From Pedobacter quisquiliarum (lineage in GTDB: Bacteria > Bacteroidota > Bacteroidia > Sphingobacteriales > Sphingobacteriaceae): 64,000 nt of DNA. The stretch spans positions 310,001 through 374,000 of the forward strand of contig NZ_BMIL01000002.1 of assembly GCF_014642175.1 (NCBI RefSeq). The letters run 5' to 3'. The number at the start of each line of letters is the position of its first letter. Position 1 is the first letter of the stretch. Shown piece by piece: positions 33,927-42,281 of this stretch. The notes beneath the pieces were generated by a model. That model saw nothing but the letters and a program-made list of their open reading frames with translations, did not search any database and was not told the DNA's origin. The translations under genes and the position numbers were made by a program.

Positions 33927-34489
33927 TGAAAACGTGTGAAGCCTTGGTTATCGGTGGCTCCGCTGGGAGCCTGGACGTACTGCTGAAAGTGCTGCCGGAT
34001 CTAAGGCCGGATCTGTCTTTCCCAATCATCATTGTCATTCACCGTAAACACGGCGCAGATTCCCTGTTGCCGGATTTGTTAAAAGGCCGTACCACGCTGA
34101 ATGTTAAGGAAGTAGAGGAGAAGGAGCATATTCTAGCCGGTACAATCTATGTTGCGCCTTCAGATTATCACCTCCTCATTGAGCAGGATCGTACCTTCTC
34201 CTTAGACTCTTCCGAGAAGATCAATTATTCCCGGCCTTCCATAGATGTGACCTTCCAGACCGCTGCGGAAATCTACCAGGATAAGCTGGTTTGCATGTTG
34301 CTCTCGGGCTCAAATGCAGATGGGGTAAACGGACTTAAAGCGGTAAAAGCTTACGGCGGAAGGGCACTAATACAGAACCCTGCGGATGCGCAAGTGCCCT
34401 ACATGCCCGCACAAGCGGCACAAAATGTTGTAATTGACGCATCATTAAATATTGAAGATACCGCAGAATTCATAAATTTGCTATCTTAG
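33926..34489 (+). CDS. CheB-type methylesterase domain protein
   Basis: 187 residues from ATG at 33926, overlapping the cheR stop as TGATG and preceded by GGAGG. It holds only the esterase domain, without a receiver. The catalytic triad is present: Ser12 (GGSAGS), His39 (VIHRKHG) and Asp132 (SNADG), with spacing similar to Salmonella CheB. It should demethylate or deamidate whatever the adjacent CheR modifies. Confidence 0.9.
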   Translation: MKTCEALVIGGSAGSLDVLLKVLPDLRPDLSFPIIIVIHRKHGADSLLPDLLKGRTTLNVKEVEEKEHILAGTIYVAPSDYHLLIEQDRTFSLDSSEKINYSRPSIDVTFQTAAEIYQDKLVCMLLSGSNADGVNGLKAVKAYGGRALIQNPADAQVPYMPAQAAQNVVIDASLNIEDTAEFINLLS

Positions 34490-34504
34490 ATTAAATTGAA
34501 TTAC

Positions 34505-34867
34505 ATGAGCAAGGCAAAAAAAGTGTTTGTATTTGACGATAATGTTGACATACTAGACCTTTGTACAATCATTCTTGAAGACGCTGGTTATGAGATCAAA
34601 ACATCGTCTACTTCAAACAATATCATTGAACAGGTATCTTCTTATGTGCCTGACATCATTTTCATGGACAACTGGTTGCCTGATGTTGGTGGCATAGACG
34701 CCACTAAAGAATTGAAAGCACATGCGGAGCTGTCGCACATTCCTGTAATCTACTTTTCTGCAAATAATGATGTAAAATCTTTGGCAGAACAGGCAGGCGC
34801 TGATGACTACCTGTCCAAACCATTTGATATCGAAGAGTTGGAGAAGATTATAAGTAAGTACTTATAA
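34505..34867 (+). CDS. Single-domain response regulator
   Basis: 120 residues from ATG at 34505. Receiver only: acidic pair FDDN at 10-13, phospho-acceptor Asp55 in MDNWLPD, Ser in YFSA and Lys in SKP. It is last in the signalling operon and its stop overlaps the 3' end of the convergent M49-like gene by 6 nt, with no space for a separate terminator. Confidence 0.92.
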   Translation: MSKAKKVFVFDDNVDILDLCTIILEDAGYEIKTSSTSNNIIEQVSSYVPDIIFMDNWLPDVGGIDATKELKAHAELSHIPVIYFSANNDVKSLAEQAGADDYLSKPFDIEELEKIISKYL

Positions 34868-36541
34868 TCCACCCAATACGTCTACCCCTTGTTGAAATAC
34901 AATATCAACCGGGATACCTTTGTTATTCAATTTATCTAAATCCTGCTTCAATTCATTGCTGATCACAGCGTTTTCTGCCTGTGCCTTGGCTACTGCTGCA
35001 TGATCACCATCTCCCTGAAGGGTTAGTATCATCTTGCTCAAACCATTCATGGCCTGCTCAAACTTCGCGTAATCGATCTTGTAAGTGCCATTTGTGCCTC
35101 TTAGGAAAGCACCCTGCTGCTTGAAATAGTTAAAGCACTGCATGTTTGCACGTCCATGGGCACTCGCAGCCCCGAAACGTACAGAACGAAGCAAACCTGC
35201 CATATACGTGGTGTAGTAGGTTTTAATATCACCCTGCAGTTCGCCAGCTTTCAGCATGTTGGTCACCATATAAAGGCCCAAAACATCTGCCTTACCTTCT
35301 TCCAACCAGGAGAATTGCTCTTTTAACGCATCTTTAACAAGCCCTTTCCCGTTCACAGTTTTCTTGATTCCAAGTCCGTGCGCGACTTCATGGAACATCA
35401 CATTCGCAAAAAACGCGTCGAAGTTGATGTATTGTTGCTGTTCTTTGTCGATCAGCTCATTGGCAATCGGCACCAGAATTTTATCAAACTTCGCCTGCAT
35501 GGCATTCTTCAACTGTGATCTTCTGGTTCCTTTTTTCTGCTGGATGATTGGGTCATTTGGCAGATTCACCGCGATGGTTTTCGATCCCGCGTTACAATCA
35601 CCCGCATAGTAAACCACATCATAAGCATTCAGTTCAGAGTCTACACCTGGTTTCTCTTGCTTGTATTTTGCAGGTACGGGTAAGCCCTTTTGTAGGCCCG
35701 GTAGCAGACTTACATATTTCTCCAGACGTTTGCTCCATGCCTTATCTTTTACAAGCACATAAGCCTCGTAAGATGCACGGGCATTGAACATGTTGTCTTC
35801 GTAGTTTTCAATCGGACCAATAATAATGTCCAGCCCATTGTTTTTCATGTCCATCCAGGCTAAATCGCTGGCGGTATAATTATCAGAGGTCAACGCATCT
35901 GCGCGAAGGTTCAGGTAATTTTTCAGTCCTTCATCCTCCGCAATCAGCGCCGCCTGTTTAAGCAGGCTGGAAGCACGTTGTAGCTGTGTGGCGAACAGTT
36001 CATGATAAGGAACCGTCATCAGTTTGCCGGTAGAATCGCGGCGAACCACGCTGTATTGTCCGTACTTGTCTTTAAGATCTGATTTCTCCAGCTCTTCCTT
36101 GGTCATGTCGGCCGGGTAGAAAGAAGCGCCTGCAGGTTTCGCACCAATGCCGGCAATGAAAGGTTTGTTGTTATTCAGCCTATCCCATGGACCATAATTG
36201 ATGCGGATGTATTCTTTGGCGCGGTCATCTTTTACCGCATTTAAAAGGCTGTCTTGTTGTGGGTAAGCCTGAAGCCAGAAAAGCTCGTCCATAATCTGTG
36301 CGGCCTGGATCAGTAAAGGCAGCATTTTACGCTCGGCCGTACTCAGCTGATTCAGGTTTGTGGTCAGCTTTACCGATTCGTAAGTTTTTATTCTGGCGTT
36401 AACATATTCCTGCAAACTGTCTGGCAGCACTACGGTATTTGTCTTTTTTTCTTCATTGCTAGCCGTGTTGGTACAGGCTTGCAGGCCTGCCGCCAATGCA
36501 CATCCTGTTAGGAATAATGTTGTTTTATTAAATAATTTCAT
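34862..36541 (-). CDS. Lipoprotein zinc peptidase, DPP III (M49)-related
   Basis: 559 residues. A lipobox at GLQAC puts the lipidated Cys at 23. The zinc motif is HEVAH at residues 384-388 with the second Glu in EEGKAD (415), a plain HEXXH, whereas classical dipeptidyl peptidase III has HEXXGH. The blocks YYAGDCNAGSKTIAVNLP and FDAFFANVMFHEVAHGLG match the bacterial DPP III-like family that I know from Bacteroidota. Predicted to act in the periplasm on oligopeptides. Confidence 0.78.
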   Translation of the reverse strand: MKLFNKTTLFLTGCALAAGLQACTNTASNEEKKTNTVVLPDSLQEYVNARIKTYESVKLTTNLNQLSTAERKMLPLLIQAAQIMDELFWLQAYPQQDSLLNAVKDDRAKEYIRINYGPWDRLNNNKPFIAGIGAKPAGASFYPADMTKEELEKSDLKDKYGQYSVVRRDSTGKLMTVPYHELFATQLQRASSLLKQAALIAEDEGLKNYLNLRADALTSDNYTASDLAWMDMKNNGLDIIIGPIENYEDNMFNARASYEAYVLVKDKAWSKRLEKYVSLLPGLQKGLPVPAKYKQEKPGVDSELNAYDVVYYAGDCNAGSKTIAVNLPNDPIIQQKKGTRRSQLKNAMQAKFDKILVPIANELIDKEQQQYINFDAFFANVMFHEVAHGLGIKKTVNGKGLVKDALKEQFSWLEEGKADVLGLYMVTNMLKAGELQGDIKTYYTTYMAGLLRSVRFGAASAHGRANMQCFNYFKQQGAFLRGTNGTYKIDYAKFEQAMNGLSKMILTLQGDGDHAAVAKAQAENAVISNELKQDLDKLNNKGIPVDIVFQQGVDVLGGL

Positions 36542-36684
36542 TCAATCTAATTTTCACGTATTGGAGGGTTCAAAATTAGTAATTATAGGCTTCCATAAAG
36601 AATAACTAGCCTGCTGCTAAAGAATAACATTCCTGCTGGCTGCATTGCTTAATAAATCTTACTTTCACATTTTTGAAAGCTGAT

Positions 36685-37509
36685 ATGAATAAACCCTACA
36701 AATTACTTTACTTACTGCTTATCCCAATCGTATTTACCGCTTGTTCAAGCAATAAATACGCCGCAACGAATAAGATATATAAACAACAGGCAGAAAATTT
36801 TGCAAACATCATTAAAGCGCTTCCGCCACCGGGCCAATTTATAGATTCTCTGAAACCAGAAGTGCAATCTTTTATTGGCTCCGTAAACTTTGGTATCCGG
36901 AAGCCAAACTTTGTGGTGATTCACCACACTGCACAAACGTCGCTCGACCAGACCATCAAAACCTTCACGCTGGCAAAAACAGGCGTTAGTGCGCATTATG
37001 TGGTGAGCCGCGATGGGAAAGTGGTTCAAATGGTGAACGACTATCTGCGCTCGCAGCATGCTGGCTTGGGTAAATGGGGGAATGACACAGACTTAAACTC
37101 TTCTTCCATCGGGATTGAGCTGGATAACAATGGTTCGGAAGCGTATTCCGAAGCACAGCTGAACAGCCTGCTGGGCTTACTGGCGACGCTAAAAAAGAAG
37201 TACAACATCCCGACTGCAAATTTCATCGGCCATGCCGATCTTGCACCAAAACGCAAACCTGATCCAAATAACTTCCCATGGAAAGTGCTTGCAGATCGCG
37301 GCTTCGGGTTATGGTATGATCAGGTGCTGAAAATGCCGCCACCAACATTTGATCCCATCTTAGCTTTAAGGATCATCGGTTATGATACCAGCAATGTTGG
37401 TGCAGCCGTAATTGCTTTTAAAAGGCACTTCCTGCCGACCGAAAAAGGCGAAGCGATTTCACCTGCGGTGCGTTTAGTGCTGTTTAACCTGTACCCGAAA
37501 TACATGTAA
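36685..37509 (+). CDS. N-acetylmuramoyl-L-alanine amidase lipoprotein
   Basis: 274 residues from ATG at 36685. Lipobox TAC at residues 18-20 follows a hydrophobic stretch. An Amidase_2 domain carries zinc ligands in VVIHHTAQTS and GHADLAPKRKPDP. It cleaves the amide between MurNAc and L-Ala in peptidoglycan, probably for recycling or remodelling. It is divergent from the M49-like gene and ends before a strong terminator. Confidence 0.9.
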   Translation: MNKPYKLLYLLLIPIVFTACSSNKYAATNKIYKQQAENFANIIKALPPPGQFIDSLKPEVQSFIGSVNFGIRKPNFVVIHHTAQTSLDQTIKTFTLAKTGVSAHYVVSRDGKVVQMVNDYLRSQHAGLGKWGNDTDLNSSSIGIELDNNGSEAYSEAQLNSLLGLLATLKKKYNIPTANFIGHADLAPKRKPDPNNFPWKVLADRGFGLWYDQVLKMPPPTFDPILALRIIGYDTSNVGAAVIAFKRHFLPTEKGEAISPAVRLVLFNLYPKYM

Positions 37510-37544
37510 TTGCTTATTAAAGCCTCTTTGGCTAAAAAGATATT

Positions 37545-37578
37545 GCCCGTCTCATCCTGCATGAAGACGGGCTTTTTT
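37545..37578 (+). terminator. Amidase gene terminator
   Basis: 8-bp stem GCCCGTCT (37545-37552) / AGACGGGC (37565-37572), 12-nt loop, six T. Confidence 0.8.
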
Positions 37579-37635
37579 ATGAACTAAGCTGTCAGGCGGG
37601 ATAAACACCCGCTGGATTTATATCAAGCCCAGAGG

Positions 37636-37724
37636 AGTTGCACATGAAACGCACAGCAAACGCACACATTTGTGGGTGCTGTGTGCGTCTCGTGTGCGCC
37701 TGGTGTGCGTTTCGTGTGCGTTTG
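37636..37724. repeat. Inverted 11-bp tandem array, unit GTGTGCGnnTn
   Basis: Forward units start at 37681, 37692, 37703 and 37714, exactly 11 bp apart, each GTGTGCG plus four bases; a degenerate unit precedes at 37670. On the left the inverse core GCACA occurs at 37640, 37651 and 37662, again 11 bp apart. The two arms face each other across almost no spacer, so a long imperfect hairpin is possible. Confidence 0.88.
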
Positions 37725-37779
37725 ACCCGAAGCTATCCATTGCTTAGGCGCAGGTTATGCATACGCGATTATAGCGCAT

Positions 37780-37816
37780 AAAAAAAGAGGATGCTCAATT
37801 GATGAGACATCCTCTT
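37780..37816 (-). terminator. glnS terminator
   Basis: Stem AGAGGATG (37786-37793) / CATCCTCT (37808-37815) with an inner CTCA/TGAG extension; on the minus strand it is followed by a T run. Confidence 0.75.
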
Positions 37817-37843
37817 ATATATTTTAAGATAGTGCTTGTATCC

Positions 37844-39505
37844 TTATTTTTTCGCTTTAGCCCAGGCGTCTTTCAAACCTACAGTCTGATTAAAGACAAG
37901 CTTTTCAGGTGTTGAGTCGGTGTCCAGGCTGTAGTATCCTTTACGGATAAACTGATATCTGGCGTCTTGCTTTGCATCAGCAAGGTAAGGCTCGATAAAT
38001 GCTTCTTTAATCACCTTAATGCTGTCCGGGTTCAGGTAATCTTTGAAGTCGCCCTCTTCGCTGTCCGGAGACTCTACGGTGAACAGGCGGTCGTAGATTC
38101 TGATTTCCGCTGTTTTCGCATGTGCTGCGCTAACCCAGTGAATGGTCCCTTTAACATTGATGCCGCTGGTATCTTCGCCGCTTTTTGATTCCGGGATGTA
38201 GCTGCAGTGGATTTCCGTAACGTTTCCGTTTTCGTCCTTTACGAAGTCTTCACATTTCACGATGTAAGCAAACTTCAGGCGCACCATAGCACCAGGTGCC
38301 AGGCGGAACCACTTTTTAGCAGGCTCTTCCATAAAATCTTCGCGCTCGATCCACAGTTCTTTGCTGAACGGGATTTCGCGGGTACCGCCTTTATCTTCCG
38401 CTTCCGGGTTGTTTTCACCGATAAGCACTTCAGATTGTCCTTCAGGGTAGTTCGTGATCACCATTTTGATTGGATCCAGAACAGCCATCACGCGGTTTGC
38501 GGTTTTATTCAGGTGTTCCCTAACGCAGAACTCCAGTAAGCTCAGTTCGATCAGGTTTTCTCTTTTGGCAATACCGATACGCTCGCAGAATTCGCGGATA
38601 CTTTCAGGCGTGTAACCACGTCTGCGTAAGCCGCTGATTGTTGGCATCCTTGGATCATCCCATCCACTAACCACACCTTCATTAACCAATTGCAGTAATT
38701 TACGCTTACTCATCACCGTGTAGGTCAGGTTTAAACGTGCAAACTCGTATTGATGCGAAGGGAAGATGTTTAGTTTTTCAATAAACCAGTCGTACAGCTC
38801 ACGGTGTGAAACGTACTCCAGTGTACATATAGAGTGTGTGATGCTTTCGATGCTGTCGCTTTGTCCGTGGGCAAAATCGTACATCGGGTAGATGCACCAG
38901 GTATTGCCGGTACGGTGGTGTTCCGCATGTTTGATGCGATAGATGATTGGATCACGCATCAGCATGTTCGGGCTGCTCATGTCGATTTTTGCACGTAAGG
39001 TGCAGGCACCGTCCGGGAACTCGCCATTGCGCATGCGGGTGAAAAGATCAAGGTTTTCCGCAACAGATCTGGAGCGGTACTGGCTGTCTGTTCCGGGCTC
39101 TGTTGGTGTACCTTTGGTTTGTGCAATCTCTTCAGCAGTGCTATGGTCAACATAAGCAAGGCCGGCTTCAATCAGCTGTACTGCAAATTTGTAAAGCTGC
39201 TCGAAGTAATCAGAAGTATATAGTTCATTTTTCCATTCAAAACCTAACCAGCGGATATCGGCTTGCTGGCTGTCTACGTATTCGGTTTTTTCAGTTACTG
39301 GATTGGTGTCGTCAAAACGAAGGTTGGTATAGCCGCCATATTTCTGGGTTAGGCCGAAGTTTAAGCAAATTGCTTTGGCGTGGCCAATATGTAAATACCC
39401 GTTTGGTTCCGGCGGGAAACGGGTGATCAGGGTCTCGTATTTTCCGCTTTGTAAATCGTTTTCAATGATTTCCTCAATAAAATTCAATGATCTTTCCTCA
39501 CTCAT
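37844..39505 (-). CDS. glnS: Glutaminyl-tRNA synthetase
   Basis: 553 residues, class I. The HIGH motif is in PPEPNGYLHIGHAK and the KMSKS-equivalent is VMSKRKL. Length and the C-terminal anticodon-binding beta-barrels match E. coli GlnRS. It charges tRNA-Gln directly, so this organism does not rely on the GatCAB amidation route for Gln. Upstream on the minus strand a TAACTTTG box lies about 20 nt before the ATG. Confidence 0.96.
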   Translation of the reverse strand: MSEERSLNFIEEIIENDLQSGKYETLITRFPPEPNGYLHIGHAKAICLNFGLTQKYGGYTNLRFDDTNPVTEKTEYVDSQQADIRWLGFEWKNELYTSDYFEQLYKFAVQLIEAGLAYVDHSTAEEIAQTKGTPTEPGTDSQYRSRSVAENLDLFTRMRNGEFPDGACTLRAKIDMSSPNMLMRDPIIYRIKHAEHHRTGNTWCIYPMYDFAHGQSDSIESITHSICTLEYVSHRELYDWFIEKLNIFPSHQYEFARLNLTYTVMSKRKLLQLVNEGVVSGWDDPRMPTISGLRRRGYTPESIREFCERIGIAKRENLIELSLLEFCVREHLNKTANRVMAVLDPIKMVITNYPEGQSEVLIGENNPEAEDKGGTREIPFSKELWIEREDFMEEPAKKWFRLAPGAMVRLKFAYIVKCEDFVKDENGNVTEIHCSYIPESKSGEDTSGINVKGTIHWVSAAHAKTAEIRIYDRLFTVESPDSEEGDFKDYLNPDSIKVIKEAFIEPYLADAKQDARYQFIRKGYYSLDTDSTPEKLVFNQTVGLKDAWAKAKK

Positions 39506-39584
39506 AAAAACTGTTAATTTTTCTCCAAAGTTAATATAAAACCGCTAATTTACTTACTTTTACCATCCGCTATTCTAACTATTT

Positions 39585-40004
39585 ATGAGCAAAACATTGA
39601 ACAGGCCAATACGTGTTTTGGTGGCAAAAGTGGGCTTGGACGGCCATGATCGTGGGGCTAAGGTCATCGCGACTTCACTCCGGGATGCCGGGATGGAGGT
39701 CATCTATACGGGCCTAAGACAAACCCCTGAAATGGTGGTGAACGCTGCTTTGCAGGAAGACGTGGATGCCATCGGTATCTCCATACTTTCCGGTGCGCAC
39801 ATGACCGTTTTTCCAAAAATTATGGACATTATGAAACAAAAAGGGTTGGAAAATGTACTGGTTACTGGTGGCGGCATTATCCCGGAAGGGGATATGCAGA
39901 AGCTGAAGGACATCGGTGTGGGTGAATTGTTTGCACCCGGGACAACCATGGAGGCCATTACCACGTATATTACAAACTGGGTTACAGAAAACCGAAACTT
40001 TTAA
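39585..40004 (+). CDS. Stand-alone B12-binding protein (acyl-CoA mutase small subunit type)
   Basis: 139 residues, a single cobalamin-binding domain. The base-off/His-on motif is DGHDRG with His21, followed by the SILSGAH and VTGGGIIP segments of the methylmalonyl-CoA mutase C-terminal family. Such a domain normally works with a separate catalytic subunit, which is not in this window. It ends 1 nt before the crotonase start, so the two are probably cotranscribed. Confidence 0.88.
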   Translation: MSKTLNRPIRVLVAKVGLDGHDRGAKVIATSLRDAGMEVIYTGLRQTPEMVVNAALQEDVDAIGISILSGAHMTVFPKIMDIMKQKGLENVLVTGGGIIPEGDMQKLKDIGVGELFAPGTTMEAITTYITNWVTENRNF

Positions 40005-40005
40005 A

Positions 40006-40788
40006 ATGGAATACCAGAATCTACATACAGAATTAAAGGATAACACCTTATATGTAACGATCAACAGACCGTTGAAGTTAAATGCATTGAACCGTCAGAC
40101 CTTGCAGGAGCTTGCAGCTGTGGTAACGTATGCCAATGAGACCCGCGAGGTGCTTGGTGTACTGCTTACTGGCGCTGGCGAAAAAGCTTTTGTTGCTGGT
40201 GCAGACATTTCGGAGTTTGCTGATTTTGACATTGAACAAGGTGCGCAGCTGGCCAGAGATGGGCAGAACAACGTATTTAATGCAATTGAAAGCAGCAGCA
40301 AACCCTTTGTGGCGGCGATCAATGGATTTGCTTTAGGGGGTGGATTGGAACTAGCCATGGCTTGTCACCTGCGTGTGGCTTCAGAAAACGCCAAGCTGGG
40401 CTTACCAGAAGTTACCCTGGGCCTGATTCCAGGTTACGGCGGGACGCAAAGATTAACCAAACTGGTAGGCAAAGGCCGGGCCTTTGAAATGATTGCTACG
40501 GCAGACATGATCAGCGCTGAAAAAGCGGAAAAAATAGGCTTGGTTAACTATGTTGTACCCGCTTCGGAGTTAATTGGCACGGCAGAAGGTTTGCTGAGCA
40601 AGATTAAACAACGTGCACCACAGGCTATCGCAGCAGCAATTACGGCTACAAATGCTGCCGTTGATGCAGCGACCAATGGCTATGACATTGAGATCAAAGC
40701 TTTTGCGGATTGTTTCGGAACGGCCGACTTCAAAGAGGGTGTTTCTGCATTCCTGGAAAAACGTAAACCAAGCTTCACAGGTAGTTAA
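40006..40788 (+). CDS. Enoyl-CoA hydratase/isomerase (crotonase family)
   Basis: 260 residues from ATG at 40006. Oxyanion-hole elements (AGADISEF, INGFALGGGLELAMACH) and both catalytic glutamates (GGGLELA and LPEVTLGLIPGYGGTQRL) are present, so hydratase activity is plausible. It acts in fatty acid or branched-chain acyl-CoA breakdown. Coupling with the B12-binding subunit suggests a shared short-chain acyl-CoA pathway. Confidence 0.9.
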   Translation: MEYQNLHTELKDNTLYVTINRPLKLNALNRQTLQELAAVVTYANETREVLGVLLTGAGEKAFVAGADISEFADFDIEQGAQLARDGQNNVFNAIESSSKPFVAAINGFALGGGLELAMACHLRVASENAKLGLPEVTLGLIPGYGGTQRLTKLVGKGRAFEMIATADMISAEKAEKIGLVNYVVPASELIGTAEGLLSKIKQRAPQAIAAAITATNAAVDAATNGYDIEIKAFADCFGTADFKEGVSAFLEKRKPSFTGS

Positions 40789-40889
40789 CACAAATCTTCA
40801 CGAAACTTTACGTGAAAGTGTAGAAAAAATTTCCCAGTAATTTTTTTTCGTTATCTTTACTTCTGAATTTAGCGAGCTCATCCCTGCGT

Positions 40890-42275
40890 ATGAAAAACAT
40901 TTTGATTATTGACGACGAGGTTAATATTGGTTTACTTCTATCGAAGTTTTTAACCAAAAATGGCTTTCTCGTAGATGCGGTTACATCGGGTGCATCAGCA
41001 ATGGAGCACCTTACCAGTAAACAGTACGATCTGGTCCTGTGTGATTACAGGCTGGACGATACCGATGGCCGTGAGTTATTGATAAAAATCAAAGCTAAAT
41101 ATCCGCAAACCTGTGTGATCATCATCACCGGGTATTCTGATGTTAAAATCGCCGTAGAGCTTATCAAACTAGGCGCTTTTGATTACATCACCAAGCCCCT
41201 TTATCCGGATGAAATTCTGGCGACCATCAATAAGGCGCTGGAAACACAAACAGCATTGGCAAGCGGTCAGAATGTTGAACCGCAGAAAGGTGCCAAGCAG
41301 CCCTATAATCAGGATGCAAACTTCATTGCAGGTCAAAGTCAGGCTTCTAAGGATCTTTTAAGACAAATTGAGCTTGTCGCTCCAACAACATACAGCGTTA
41401 TTTTAACCGGTGAGAGTGGTACAGGTAAGGAATCTGTTGCCAAAGCCATTCACATGAACAGTCCGAGGAAAGATATGCCTTTCATTGCGATGGACTGTGG
41501 ATCTTTGACAAAGGAACTTGCGGGTAGCGAGTTTTTCGGTCATGAAAAAGGCTCCTTTACCGGCGCACTTTATACTAAGATCGGACACTTTGAGATGGCG
41601 AATGGCGGAACGCTGTTCCTGGATGAGGTGGGTAACTTATCTTATGATATCCAGGCGGCACTGTTGCGTACCGTACAGGAGCGTAAGATTAAACGTATTG
41701 GTAGCACCAAGGAAATTGATCTGGACGTTCGCATTATTGTGGCGACGAATGAAAACCTGTCTGTTGCCATTCAACGTGGCAAGTTCAGGGAAGATCTTTA
41801 TCATCGCTTCAACGAGTTTTCCATCAGCTTGCCGCCCTTAAGTCAGCGTGGCAAGGATATCCTTGTTTTCGCACATACTTTTCTGCAGCTTGCAAACAAA
41901 GAGCTGAACAAAAATGTTCAGTCATTCTCAACGGAAGTTGAGGAGTGTTTTCTGACCTACAACTGGCCTGGTAACGTAAGGGAACTGAAGAACGTCATCA
42001 GACGTGCAGCACTCCTTTCTGAAGGATCTGAGATCCAGCTGAAGGCTTTGCCACTGGAAATCTCAACCTACGCCAAGAGTGCGATCATTGAGACCAGCAT
42101 TCAGCGTACCGACCGGCCGAGGGATTTGAAGAATGCTGCATTTGAAGCAGAATACGCAGCGATTTTAAATGTACTGCGGGAGGTGAACTTCAACAAAACG
42201 AAGGCAGCTAAAATTCTGAACATCGATCGGAAAACACTTTACAATAAAATGAAAGCCATCAATCTGGATACCTAA
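40890..42275 (+). CDS. Sigma-54-dependent response regulator (NtrC family)
   Basis: 461 residues: receiver (about 1-120, LCDYRLDDTDG holds the phospho-acceptor), AAA+ domain with Walker A GESGTGKES and the sigma-54 contact loop GSFTGA (GAFTGA variant), Walker B TLFLDEVG, and a Fis-type helix-turn-helix at the C-terminus (NFNKTKAAKILNIDRKTLYNKM). No partner kinase is adjacent. It activates sigma-54 promoters when phosphorylated. The following membrane protein starts 6 nt later. Confidence 0.95.
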   Translation: MKNILIIDDEVNIGLLLSKFLTKNGFLVDAVTSGASAMEHLTSKQYDLVLCDYRLDDTDGRELLIKIKAKYPQTCVIIITGYSDVKIAVELIKLGAFDYITKPLYPDEILATINKALETQTALASGQNVEPQKGAKQPYNQDANFIAGQSQASKDLLRQIELVAPTTYSVILTGESGTGKESVAKAIHMNSPRKDMPFIAMDCGSLTKELAGSEFFGHEKGSFTGALYTKIGHFEMANGGTLFLDEVGNLSYDIQAALLRTVQERKIKRIGSTKEIDLDVRIIVATNENLSVAIQRGKFREDLYHRFNEFSISLPPLSQRGKDILVFAHTFLQLANKELNKNVQSFSTEVEECFLTYNWPGNVRELKNVIRRAALLSEGSEIQLKALPLEISTYAKSAIIETSIQRTDRPRDLKNAAFEAEYAAILNVLREVNFNKTKAAKILNIDRKTLYNKMKAINLDT

Positions 42276-42281
42276 ACCTGT

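Larger units (their letters stand above)
37510..37843. other. 334-bp intergenic region: two terminators flanking an 11-bp inverted array
   Basis: Holds a terminator for the amidase gene (left), a dyad 11-bp repeat array (centre) and a terminator for glnS (right). No coding potential seen. The array therefore sits outside both expected transcripts. Confidence 0.75.

Noticed and set aside
37636-37724. CRISPR array
   Set aside because: Units are 11 bp with no spacers of 25-40 bp, half are inverted, and no cas genes are nearby.
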